This document shows, one piece after another, positions 54,409 through 62,192 of a stretch of 64,000 bases of DNA. Position numbers and translations under genes: made by a program. The stretch lies in the NCBI GenBank assembly GCA_030028905.1, contig JALDYZ010000003.1:310001-374000 (forward strand), in the 5' to 3' direction. The stretch comes from Ferirhizobium litorale. Its GTDB lineage: Bacteria > Pseudomonadota > Alphaproteobacteria > Rhizobiales > Rhizobiaceae. Numbering within the stretch: the first letter of the stretch is position 1; each line of letters begins with the position of its first letter. Below the pieces are notes generated by a model, which searched no databases, was not told where the DNA came from, and saw only the letters and a list, made by a program, of their open reading frames with translations.

Positions 54409-55791
54409 TTGCAGCTTCGTCATCAAATCGTCGCGCTCGCGATCGGGCCACTGGTCCTCGTCATTCTCGTGGTAACTGCCTTCATCACATGGCAGTCGTC
54501 CACACTGGCGCGCAGCAGCATCGACACCTTCGAACGCAACATGCTCAAGGCCAAGGAAACCGAACTTCTCAACCTGACCAACCTTGCGCTCTCCGCCATC
54601 AAGGACGTCTACCAAAGTGCAGGCGCAGACGACGACGCCGCCAAGGAACGCGTGCGACAGATCCTGACGTCCCTGGACTACGGAGAGGACGGCTATTTCT
54701 TCGTCTACGACTACGATGGCAACAATGTCGTGCATCCGCGCCAGGCATTTCGACCAGGGCACAATTGGTACAATCTCGTCGATCCGGACGGTGACAAGGT
54801 CATCGCCAACCTCATCATCAAGGCGAAGGAAGGCGGCGGCTTGCATCAATACAAGTGGGAGAAGCCATCGTCCGGCGAAATGGCAGACAAGCTGTCCTTC
54901 GCCGCCGGGCTCGACAAGTGGCGCTGGATGATCGGGACCGGCGTCTATCTGGACGACGTCTTCGTCCAGACAGCATCGGCAAAGGCCGATTTGCGCAGGA
55001 GCATCGGCGATACGTTCCTCATCGTCGCGCTCATTGCGGTGCCGGCAGTGCTCCTGGTGTTCGCAACCTGCATGTGGATCACCCTTCACGAGCGTCGCAT
55101 GGCAGACGGCAAGCTGAAACTGCTTACCCAGAGGATCATTGACACACAGGAAGAGGAGCGGGCGCGCCTGGCCCGCGAGTTGCACGACGGCATTTCGCAG
55201 AATCTTGTCGGGGTCCGGTATGCGTTCGATCTTGCAAGTCGCAAGGTCAAGGGCGGCTCCGGCGACGCAGCGCTTGCGATCGACCGGGGGATCGAGGCTC
55301 TCAATGATGCGATCAAGGAGGTCCGCGACCTGTCCCATGAGCTTCGGCCGCGCCTGCTCGACGATCTCGGGCTGACGGCCGCACTAACATCGCTCGCAGA
55401 GCATTTCAGCGAACGCACCGGCATCGGGGTTTCCGTGGAATCGACCGCCGCGCAGACGCTGGCGCCGGAGGCGAACACGGCGCTCTACCGGATCGCGCAG
55501 GAAGCCCTGACGAATGTCGAAAGGCATTCCGGCGCATCCCATGTCCACGTCAGGATATGGAGCACGAAGGGGCGGGTGCGCATGTCGATCTCCGACGACG
55601 GGACTGGTTTTGGAAACAATCGCGGGGAAACCAAAGCGCCCGCCGGTGGTCTCGGCCTTCGCAACATGCAGGAAAGGATGGCCCATTTCCGTGGTATTCT
55701 TCTTGTCAATTCGAGCGCCGAAGGGACGATCCTCACGGCGATGATGCCCAGGTCGGCGAACCTCGATTCCATAGCGGTCGATGCGGCATGA
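54409..55791 (+). CDS. Cache-domain sensor histidine kinase, NarL class
   Basis: 460 residues from a TTG start with GGGAGA eight bases upstream. A TM helix (about 8-28) and a periplasmic single Cache domain (about 35-190: YGEDGYFFVYDYDGNNVVHP, KWRWMIGTGVYLDDV) precede TM2, then HisKA_3 with ARELHDGISQNLVG (phospho-His) and HATPase with ALTNVERHSGASHV and GLGLRNMQERM. Such kinases sense short organic acids. The stop overlaps the response regulator start (ATGA). It lies between two TRAP transporters for likely carboxylates. Confidence 0.9.
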   Translation: MQLRHQIVALAIGPLVLVILVVTAFITWQSSTLARSSIDTFERNMLKAKETELLNLTNLALSAIKDVYQSAGADDDAAKERVRQILTSLDYGEDGYFFVYDYDGNNVVHPRQAFRPGHNWYNLVDPDGDKVIANLIIKAKEGGGLHQYKWEKPSSGEMADKLSFAAGLDKWRWMIGTGVYLDDVFVQTASAKADLRRSIGDTFLIVALIAVPAVLLVFATCMWITLHERRMADGKLKLLTQRIIDTQEEERARLARELHDGISQNLVGVRYAFDLASRKVKGGSGDAALAIDRGIEALNDAIKEVRDLSHELRPRLLDDLGLTAALTSLAEHFSERTGIGVSVESTAAQTLAPEANTALYRIAQEALTNVERHSGASHVHVRIWSTKGRVRMSISDDGTGFGNNRGETKAPAGGLGLRNMQERMAHFRGILLVNSSAEGTILTAMMPRSANLDSIAVDAA

Positions 55792-56435
55792 CTGATGCGA
55801 GGCCCATATCGGTTCTTCTCGTCGACAACCATCCGCTTGTCCTCGAAGGACTCAAGGCGGTGCTGGAAACCTATCCGGACATCGACGTCGTCGGAACCGC
55901 CGGAAACGTGCAGGCGGGGCTGGCCGTTGCCGCGAAAGCGCGTCCGCGGGTCATCCTTCTCGATATCAACATGCCGCAAATCAGCGGCATCGAGGCAATC
56001 GAGATGTTCCAGGAGACAGCGCCCGAAAGCAAGATCTTGATGCTCTCCATGCACGATAGCCGTGAATACATCTCGGCGTCCGTCCTTCGCGGGGCGCTCG
56101 GCTATGTGCTCAAGGACGTGCCCAATGAGGAGATCGTCAGGGCGATCGAGACTGTGGCGGCGGGCAACACCTATTTTTCCACGGGCGTATCCGACGCCCT
56201 CATGCAGAGACGGCCAAAGGAAGAGTCCGTCTCCCTGCCTCTCACCACCCGCGAACGTGAGATCCTGGCCCATCTCGCTGCGGGGCGAAGCAACCGACAT
56301 GTCGCGGAACTGCTGCAGATTTCCGTCGCGACGGTTGAAACCCACCGCAAGGCGATCAAGCGCAAGCTTGGCATTTCGACGACCGCCGAACTGACCCGGT
56401 TTGCCATCGAACATGGTCTCCATTCGACAGAATAG
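55788..56435 (+). CDS. NarL/LuxR-family response regulator
   Basis: 215 residues. The receiver has VLLVDNHPLVLEGL, phospho-Asp in VILLDINMPQISG and Lys in YVLKDVPNEEIV. The LuxR HTH reads LTTREREILAHLAAGRSNRH, then VAELLQISVATVETHRKAIKRKLG. It is coupled to the Cache kinase by a 4-base overlap. The TRAP genes downstream, 119 bases after the stop, are its probable target. Confidence 0.92.
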   Translation: MTDARPISVLLVDNHPLVLEGLKAVLETYPDIDVVGTAGNVQAGLAVAAKARPRVILLDINMPQISGIEAIEMFQETAPESKILMLSMHDSREYISASVLRGALGYVLKDVPNEEIVRAIETVAAGNTYFSTGVSDALMQRRPKEESVSLPLTTREREILAHLAAGRSNRHVAELLQISVATVETHRKAIKRKLGISTTAELTRFAIEHGLHSTE

Positions 56436-56553
56436 AGTGCGTACCCACTACTGGGTATGCCCGATCACATCGCCTCTCCACGATATTGCGGCGCCGACCC
56501 GTTGTCCGTAGGTGTCTCCCGATGGCCGCTCCAATCGGCCTCGGGAGGAATTC

Positions 56554-57102
56554 ATGACCGGACTACTGGCGCTTTCGCGGGCGATAGACGCGACCAACAC
56601 ATTTTTCGGCAAGGCCGTTTCCTGGTTGCTTCTTCTGGCGGTGCTGATCAGCGCCGTCAATGCAACGACACGCAAACTGTTCAATCTCAGCTCCAATGCC
56701 TGGCTGGAAGCGCAATGGTATCTCTTTTCCGCCGCGTTTCTCGTTGCCGCCGCCTGGACGCTGCTGAGCAGCGAGCACGTGAAGGTCGATCTGGTCTATG
56801 GTCATCTGCCCCGCCGGGTCCAGCTCTGGATCGAGATCCTGGGGACGATCTTCTTCCTGTTTCCGTTCTGCCTGATCACGATCTACCTCTCCTGGCCTAC
56901 AGTCGTCGACAAGTTCGTATCCGGAGAAGTGTCGAACAACACCGGTGGACTGATCCTCTGGCCGGTCTGGGCGATGATCCCGCTGGGCTTCGGCCTGTTG
57001 GCGCTCCAGGGCGTCTCCGAACTCATCAAGCGCATCGCGATCCTGCGCGGCGATTTGCCCGACGCGGTCGCCATTGCCGACGCCGAAGCACACAGCCTCT
57101 AG
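56554..57102 (+). CDS. dctQ: TRAP transporter small permease (DctQ)
   Basis: 182 residues from ATG 56554 with GGGAGGA upstream. Four TM helices and the family motifs NAWLEAQWYLFSAAFLVAAAW and SSEHVKVDLVYGHLPRRVQ are visible. With the large permease and the TakP-like binding protein it forms a tripartite transporter. It follows the NarL-type two-component pair. Confidence 0.9.
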   Translation: MTGLLALSRAIDATNTFFGKAVSWLLLLAVLISAVNATTRKLFNLSSNAWLEAQWYLFSAAFLVAAAWTLLSSEHVKVDLVYGHLPRRVQLWIEILGTIFFLFPFCLITIYLSWPTVVDKFVSGEVSNNTGGLILWPVWAMIPLGFGLLALQGVSELIKRIAILRGDLPDAVAIADAEAHSL

Positions 57103-57118
57103 AACGGAACGTCCCGAC

Positions 57119-58699
57119 ATGTTTGCCTTTTTCGCGGAAAATCTCGCGCCGATCATGTTCCTGTCGCTGATCGTGGTGCTGCTTCTCGGTTACCCGGTTG
57201 CGTTCGCCCTCGCCTTCGTCGGCTTCGTTTTCGGCTTTGTCGGTATCGAGATGGGGCTTCTGCCCGTCAATCTCTTCGGTGCAATCCCCGATCGCATCTT
57301 CGGCCAGATGTCGAACGAGACGCTGCTGGCGATCCCGTTCTTCACGTTCATGGGCCTGATACTGGAACGAAGCGGCATGGCCGAGGATCTGCTGGATACC
57401 ATCGGCCAGCTCTTCGGCCCGGTCCGGGGCGGCCTTGCCTTCGCCGTGATCTTCGTCGGCGCGATCCTTGCCGCGACCACCGGCGTCGTCGCCGCATCGG
57501 TCATCTCTATGGGCCTCATCTCGCTGCCGATCATGCTGCGCTACGGCTATGACCGCCGGGTCGCCTCCGGCACGATCGCCGCTGCGGGCACGCTGGCGCA
57601 GATCATTCCGCCGAGCCTGGTCCTGATCATCCTCGCCGACCAACTCGGCCGCTCGGTGGGCGACATGTACAAGGGCGCGCTCGTGCCGGGGGTGTTGCTG
57701 GTCGCCGCCTACTCAGCCTTTATCATTACCATGTCGATTATCCGGCCGAAGAGCGTTCCGGCCCTGCCGCCGGAAGCACGCGCGCTGAAGGGATGGAAGC
57801 TGGCGCGACGCGTGGTCATTTCGCTGGTGCCGCCGCTGGTGCTCATCTTCCTCGTGCTCGGCACCATTTTCATCGGCCTTGCCACGCCCACGGAAGGCGG
57901 AGCCATGGGGGCGGTCGGCGCGCTTGTCCTGGCAGCGATCAATGGCCGCCTCGATTTCGCGATGATCAAGTCCGCCCTGTACGCGACCGTGAAGCTGTCC
58001 TCGTTCGTCATCTTCATCCTGCTCGGCGCCCGCGTCTTCTCGCTGACGTTCTATGGCGTGAACGGTCACGTGTGGGTGGAGCACCTGATGACCTCGATCC
58101 CGGGCGGGGAAGTCGGCTTCCTTATCGTCGCCAACCTGCTCGTCTTCTTCCTGGCCTTCTTCCTGGATTATTTCGAGCTGGCCTTCATCATCATCCCGCT
58201 GCTCGCGCCGGTGGCGGACAGCCTCGGAATCGACCTGATCTGGTTCGGCGTGATGCTGGCGATCAACATGCAAACCTCCTTCATGCATCCGCCTTTCGGT
58301 TTTTCGCTGTTCTACCTGCGATCCGTCGCACCGGCGCGTGCCTACAAGGACAGGGTCACCGGCCAGACGATCCAGCCTGTCACCTCCGGGCAGATCTACA
58401 TGGGTGCCCTGCCCTATCTCGGTATCCAGTTGGTCATGGTGGCGCTGGTCATCGCCTTCCCCCAGCTCGTGACCCACTACAAGTCGGGCCAGGCGGCGGT
58501 AGACCCCTCGACGATCGAGCTCAATGTGCCGATGCCGGGCGAAGACGGGGGAAATCCGTTCGGCACGCCTGCCCCGCCGTTTGGATCGGAACCCTCCGAA
58601 GGCGAGATACCGGCCCCGAGCTTCGGCTCTCCCACGCCAGACTTCGGCTCTCCGACGCCGAGCTTCGGAGGCCCCGAGCAGGGTGGGAGCAAACCCTGA
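57119..58699 (+). CDS. dctM: TRAP transporter large permease (DctM) with repetitive tail
   Basis: 526 residues from ATG 57119. About 12 TM helices with FAEN-type start and the motifs FVGAILAATTGVVAASVISMG and LAQIIPPSLVLIILAD. The core matches DctM up to ~475 residues. The last ~48 residues are an added tail rich in Pro, Gly, Ser and Phe with repeats of the type FGSPTP. Normal DctM proteins are ~430-450 residues without such a tail, so it may be an accessory or linker region. Confidence 0.9.
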   Translation: MFAFFAENLAPIMFLSLIVVLLLGYPVAFALAFVGFVFGFVGIEMGLLPVNLFGAIPDRIFGQMSNETLLAIPFFTFMGLILERSGMAEDLLDTIGQLFGPVRGGLAFAVIFVGAILAATTGVVAASVISMGLISLPIMLRYGYDRRVASGTIAAAGTLAQIIPPSLVLIILADQLGRSVGDMYKGALVPGVLLVAAYSAFIITMSIIRPKSVPALPPEARALKGWKLARRVVISLVPPLVLIFLVLGTIFIGLATPTEGGAMGAVGALVLAAINGRLDFAMIKSALYATVKLSSFVIFILLGARVFSLTFYGVNGHVWVEHLMTSIPGGEVGFLIVANLLVFFLAFFLDYFELAFIIIPLLAPVADSLGIDLIWFGVMLAINMQTSFMHPPFGFSLFYLRSVAPARAYKDRVTGQTIQPVTSGQIYMGALPYLGIQLVMVALVIAFPQLVTHYKSGQAAVDPSTIELNVPMPGEDGGNPFGTPAPPFGSEPSEGEIPAPSFGSPTPDFGSPTPSFGGPEQGGSKP

Positions 58700-58777
58700 T
58701 CACTCAGCCCGCATAAAACGACTCCGGACGGCAGTATCGCCGTCCCGACTGAACCAACCCAACCGAGGAGGATATAC

Positions 58778-59893
58778 ATGACGAAAGACCTGAGCCGACG
58801 AGGCTTTTTGACCAAGGGAGCACTTGCGGGTGCGGCGACCGCCGCCGGTGCATCTCTTGCCGCTCCCGCCATTGCCCAGGAGCTTCCGACGCTGCGTTGG
58901 CGCCTGACCTCCGGCTTCCCGAACAATCTCGACACGATCTATGGCGGCGCGGTGGTGATGGCCGACATGCTGAACAAGATCACCGAGGGCAAGTTCCAGA
59001 TCCAGGTATTCCAGGCAGGCGAGATCGTCCCCGGCGCGCAGGCCCTCGATGCCGTCAAGGCCAACACGGTCGAACTGGCCCATACCTGCGGCTACTATTT
59101 CACTGGCAAGGATCCGACGTTCGCGATCGGCTCGACCATCCCGTTCGGCCTCAATGGCCGCCAGCAGAATGCCTGGCTCTACCATGGCGGTGGAAACGAG
59201 GCCTACAACGAGTTCCTGTCCGACTACGGTGTCGTCGGCATCCCAGGTGGCGCGACCGGAGCGCAGATGGGCGGCTGGTTCCGCAAAGAAATCAAGTCGG
59301 CTGCGGATCTGCAGGGCGTCAAGATGCGCATCGCCGGTGTTGCCGGTGAAGTCATGTCGCGCCTCGGCGTCGTACCGCAGCAACTGCCGGGCGGAGACAT
59401 CTACCCGGCCCTGGAACGCGGCACGATCGACGCGGCCGAATGGATCGGCCCCTATGACGACGAGAAGCTTGGCTTCTACCAGATTGCTCCGAACTACTAC
59501 TATCCGGCGTATTGGGAAGGCGGACTGACGATCCACTTCTTCATCAACAAGGATCAGTACGAAGCACTGCCGGAAGCCTACAAGGCGGCGCTCGATGCCG
59601 CTTGCAAGGCCGCCAATGTCAACATGCAGGCGCTCTACGACGTCAAGAACACCGCCGCCATCCGCTCGCTCGTCGGCAAGGGAGTAAAGCTTCGTCCACT
59701 CCCGCGCGACGTGATGGATGCAGCCTACAAGGCGGCTTTCGAGCTCTATGGCGAATACAGCCAGAAGCATCCGGCCTGGGCAAAGATCTATCCCGGCTGG
59801 AAGAAGTTCCGCAACGAGAGCTTCGAGTGGTTCCGCGTCGCGGAATACAGCTACGACAGCTACATGTACGCCGCTCAGGCCTCAGGGAAGTAA
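58778..59893 (+). CDS. dctP: Tat-exported TRAP solute-binding protein, TakP-like
   Basis: 371 residues. A twin-arginine signal (LSRRGFLTKGALAGAATAAG) precedes a DctP-family domain. The segments GGATGAQMGGWFRKEI and WIGPYDDEKLGFYQIAPNYY closely match Rhodobacter TakP as I recall it, a dimeric binding protein for 2-oxo acids such as pyruvate and 2-oxobutyrate. It is the last gene of the operon, 78 bases after dctM, and has a strong terminator. The ligand is an inference from TakP. Confidence 0.92.
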   Translation: MTKDLSRRGFLTKGALAGAATAAGASLAAPAIAQELPTLRWRLTSGFPNNLDTIYGGAVVMADMLNKITEGKFQIQVFQAGEIVPGAQALDAVKANTVELAHTCGYYFTGKDPTFAIGSTIPFGLNGRQQNAWLYHGGGNEAYNEFLSDYGVVGIPGGATGAQMGGWFRKEIKSAADLQGVKMRIAGVAGEVMSRLGVVPQQLPGGDIYPALERGTIDAAEWIGPYDDEKLGFYQIAPNYYYPAYWEGGLTIHFFINKDQYEALPEAYKAALDAACKAANVNMQALYDVKNTAAIRSLVGKGVKLRPLPRDVMDAAYKAAFELYGEYSQKHPAWAKIYPGWKKFRNESFEWFRVAEYSYDSYMYAAQASGK

Positions 59894-59959
59894 CACGTCA
59901 CGACCTCCACCATAGGCGGAGGTTTGAACATTGCTAGCGTTCAGTCGCTGCGACCAGGG

Positions 59960-59995
59960 AGGTCGGCAAAGTCGGAAGCTTTGCCGACCTTTCTT
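59960..59995 (+). terminator. terminator of the TakP-like TRAP operon
   Basis: AGGTCGGCAAAG and CTTTGCCGACCT form a perfect 12-bp stem with a seven-base loop, followed by TTCTTTC. It lies 67 bases after the dctP stop. Confidence 0.85.
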
Positions 59996-60005
59996 TCTGG
60001 GCGGA

Positions 60006-60261
60006 CGCGTGATCTCGACGCCGCACGCTGCCAGCCTGATGCTGATGTATGACGATGACCGAGGCACATGCCTGGTGATGCTGACACGGCCCATGGTAAA
60101 CTCAGACCAGAACCGCAAGATGACGCCGATCTCTGGAGGGGGTCGACGGTTGGAGTTGAGCATCCAACGGGATGGGCTACAGTCTGGTCGAGGGCCTGCC
60201 GGTCGATGCATTGCATCCACTCGCGGACGAGATCCGCAAGCAGGTTCTCAGCGAGGCTTGA
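60006..60261 (+). pseudogene. remnant of an anti-sigma factor C-terminus
   Basis: The first part reads TPHAASLMLMYDDDRG, then LTRPM and NRKMTPISGG. With one G removed near 60140 it continues in frame as VDGWS, stop, ASNGMGYSLVEGLPVDALHP, then LADEIRKQVLSEA and a proper TGA at 60259. This sequence resembles the C-terminal periplasmic domain of anti-sigma factors of ECF systems. There is one frameshift and one nonsense codon (TGG to TGA), and the N-terminal zinc-finger and TM part is absent. It begins right after the terminator of the TRAP operon, so the 5' end was lost. Confidence 0.7.
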
Positions 60262-60368
60262 GAGATGCGGCCCAAATGCCGAGCTGGTGCGATCGCCATC
60301 GCGGAGACTTTCTCACCGAAGGCAGGACACCGCCCAAGATGCGCTTCGAGCATTTTTTTCCGACGGTC

Positions 60369-60397
60369 GGAATAAGGCAAGCTCGTCGCTTGTCTAA
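60369..60397 (+). promoter_or_regulatory. ECF-sigma-like promoter of the COG4315 gene
   Basis: GGAATAA at 60369-60375 and GTCTAA at 60392-60397, spaced by 16 bases. The GGAAT-type -35 and short spacer suit an ECF sigma factor. It lies 43 bases before the ATG of the COG4315 gene and about 110 after the anti-sigma remnant. Confidence 0.4.
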
Positions 60398-60439
60398 CTT
60401 GGGCTTTGCATGATGCATGCCCCAAACCACTGGAGAGAC

Positions 60440-60823
60440 ATGATGAAACCCATGAAATTCCTCGCCGCAATGGCAATCGCCGCGGCCACCGTATCCCCCG
60501 CCCTCGCAGCTCCTATGGTCTCGACCGTCGATACGGCAAAGGGGCCTGTGCTCGCTGGCGAGAACGGCATGACGCTCTATACATTCAAGAAAGATACGCA
60601 GGGCGTTTCCAATTGCTACGACAAATGCGCCGTGAACTGGCCACCATTCATTGCGCCGGCAGACGCCGAGGCTGACGGAACCTATACGCTCGTCACTCGC
60701 AAAGACGGAAAAATGCAGTGGGCCAAGGATGGCATGCCGCTTTACTACTGGGTCAAGGATACCAAGAAGGGCGATATTACCGGCGACGGCGTCATGGGCG
60801 CCTGGGATCTCGCTCGCCCCTGA
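60440..60823 (+). CDS. secreted COG4315 protein (PF03640 repeats)
   Basis: 127 residues from ATG 60440 with GGAGAGAC upstream. Signal peptide (FLAAMAIAAATVSPALAA) followed by two PF03640-type repeats: NGMTLYTFKKDTQGVSNCYD (Tyr-x4-Asp type) and DGMPLYYWVKD. A CYDKCAVNWPP motif with two Cys is typical. COG4315 proteins of unknown function are often found with ECF sigma/anti-sigma genes, and here an anti-sigma remnant lies just upstream. Confidence 0.82.
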   Translation: MMKPMKFLAAMAIAAATVSPALAAPMVSTVDTAKGPVLAGENGMTLYTFKKDTQGVSNCYDKCAVNWPPFIAPADAEADGTYTLVTRKDGKMQWAKDGMPLYYWVKDTKKGDITGDGVMGAWDLARP

Positions 60824-60994
60824 ACCTGCACAAAAATCAGTCTTGCGGCAGATTTGAGAGTCGGTTCCCGGCCCAAAGACCAGGCTGGCTGATCGAGCCC
60901 AGCCGCGGAAAGGGCGCAGCTCTCAACCGCCAATAGGCCCGCCGCCAGCCTGGCATCGGCCGTCGCGCCATCGTGGACCTATCGCTGCATCACG

Positions 60995-62026
60995 TCAGCG
61001 TCTCGTCCACTGCGTCGAGGGGGCTGCTACGGAATTGCGCACGACAAGATCCGGCCGAAGCAGGATCTCGGTTTCGGCCGGCGTGCCGTCGGACAGCATT
61101 TCCAGCAAGAGCGCCATCGCGCTCTTGCCGATAGCGGTGCGCGGCTGACGGACAGTGGTAAGGGATGGCGTCATGAAGCTTGCCTGCGGCACGTCATCGA
61201 AGCCCGTGACGGAAAAGTCGTTCGGAATATCGTAGCCGCGCGCCTTCAGCCCGATCATCACGCCGATGGCGGTCTGGTCGTTGACGCACATGAATGCGGT
61301 TGGCAGGTTGTCGCGCATGAACAATTGTTCGAGGGCAAGCCGTCCGCTTTCTATCGTACCGTCTCCCTCCATCACGATCCGTCGATCCCGTGGCACGCCT
61401 GCGGCGTCGAGTCCTGTATCGTAGCCTATCCGGCGCCGGCTATACGCCAGACGAGTGCGCGAATCGCCGACGAATGCAATCTTGCGATGGCCTTCGGCTA
61501 TCAGCAGGTCCACCGCCTTGCGTGCCCCTTCGACATCGTCGACGCCGACATAGGGTATGCCGCCATTGAAGACCGGCTCGAAGACCCCGACGCTTGGCGG
61601 CAGGCGTGCTGTCATCGCCTGATGGCCGAAAGGAAGAATGCCGGTGAAGAGGATCAGGCCGGCCGCTTGGTTGGAATTCAGGAACTTCAAGTATTCCAGG
61701 CCGCGCTGGGCATCGTTCTGGGTATGGCCGATCAGCACGCCGTAACCATGGGCGCGGGCCTCGTTCTCAAGTCCGACGAGAATATTGGAGAAGTTCGGGT
61801 CGCCGATATCAGGTGCTACGACAAGGATCATGTTCGAGCGGCCGAGCCTCAGGCTGCGCGCCATCGCATTGGTCGTATACCCGGTGATCGCGATGGCCTG
61901 ATTGACCTTCAGTCGCGTCGACGTCGCCACCTTCTCCGGGGTGTGGATCGCCCTCGAAACCGTCGCGATCGACACTTCGGCAATCCGAGCAACGTCCTCG
62001 ATCGTGGCGGGCGTGGAATTCGACAA
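60995..62026 (-). CDS. LacI-family transcriptional regulator
   Basis: 343 residues from TTG 62026, which has AGAGG upstream (TTG 62053 is the longer alternative without a site). The LacI HTH reads TIEDVARIAEVSIATVSRAI, with the hinge NAMARSLRLGRSNMILVV and a periplasmic-binding-like core (PDIGDPNFSNILVGLENEA, SVTGFDDVPQASFMTPSLTTV). It is divergent from the sugar ABC genes; two operators lie between them. It probably represses that operon until a sugar or related solute binds. Confidence 0.9.
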   Translation of the reverse strand: MSNSTPATIEDVARIAEVSIATVSRAIHTPEKVATSTRLKVNQAIAITGYTTNAMARSLRLGRSNMILVVAPDIGDPNFSNILVGLENEARAHGYGVLIGHTQNDAQRGLEYLKFLNSNQAAGLILFTGILPFGHQAMTARLPPSVGVFEPVFNGGIPYVGVDDVEGARKAVDLLIAEGHRKIAFVGDSRTRLAYSRRRIGYDTGLDAAGVPRDRRIVMEGDGTIESGRLALEQLFMRDNLPTAFMCVNDQTAIGVMIGLKARGYDIPNDFSVTGFDDVPQASFMTPSLTTVRQPRTAIGKSAMALLLEMLSDGTPAETEILLRPDLVVRNSVAAPSTQWTRR

Positions 62027-62118
62027 TGCGTTCTGCCTCTGGCTGGGTTGCAAAGGACACTACACAGACTTGTCCGGTGGTCAAATGACGCCAAACAAAA
62101 ATATCCGGATAAGTGACG

Positions 62119-62134
62119 ATGTAAACCTTTACAT
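62119..62134. promoter_or_regulatory. LacI-type operator 1
   Basis: ATGTAAACCTTTACAT, symmetrical except for the central CC. LacI/CcpA-like operators have this form with central CG. The copy at 62141 is its exact reverse complement, centres 22 bp apart. Confidence 0.75.
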
Positions 62135-62140
62135 TTGCCG

Positions 62141-62156
62141 ATGTAAAGGTTTACAT
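62141..62156. promoter_or_regulatory. LacI-type operator 2
   Basis: ATGTAAAGGTTTACAT, the reverse complement of operator 1. It ends 36 bases before the ABC ATPase start, so it may overlap the promoter or early transcript. The pair could be bound cooperatively. Confidence 0.75.
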
Positions 62157-62192
62157 CGTCGCCAAGCGGTGGGGAGCCGCATGGAGGAAATC

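Noticed and set aside
59894-60439. Insertion-sequence remnant between the TRAP operon and the COG4315 gene
   Set aside because: No terminal inverted repeats or transposase motifs; the similarity is to an anti-sigma factor, which explains the degenerate coding.
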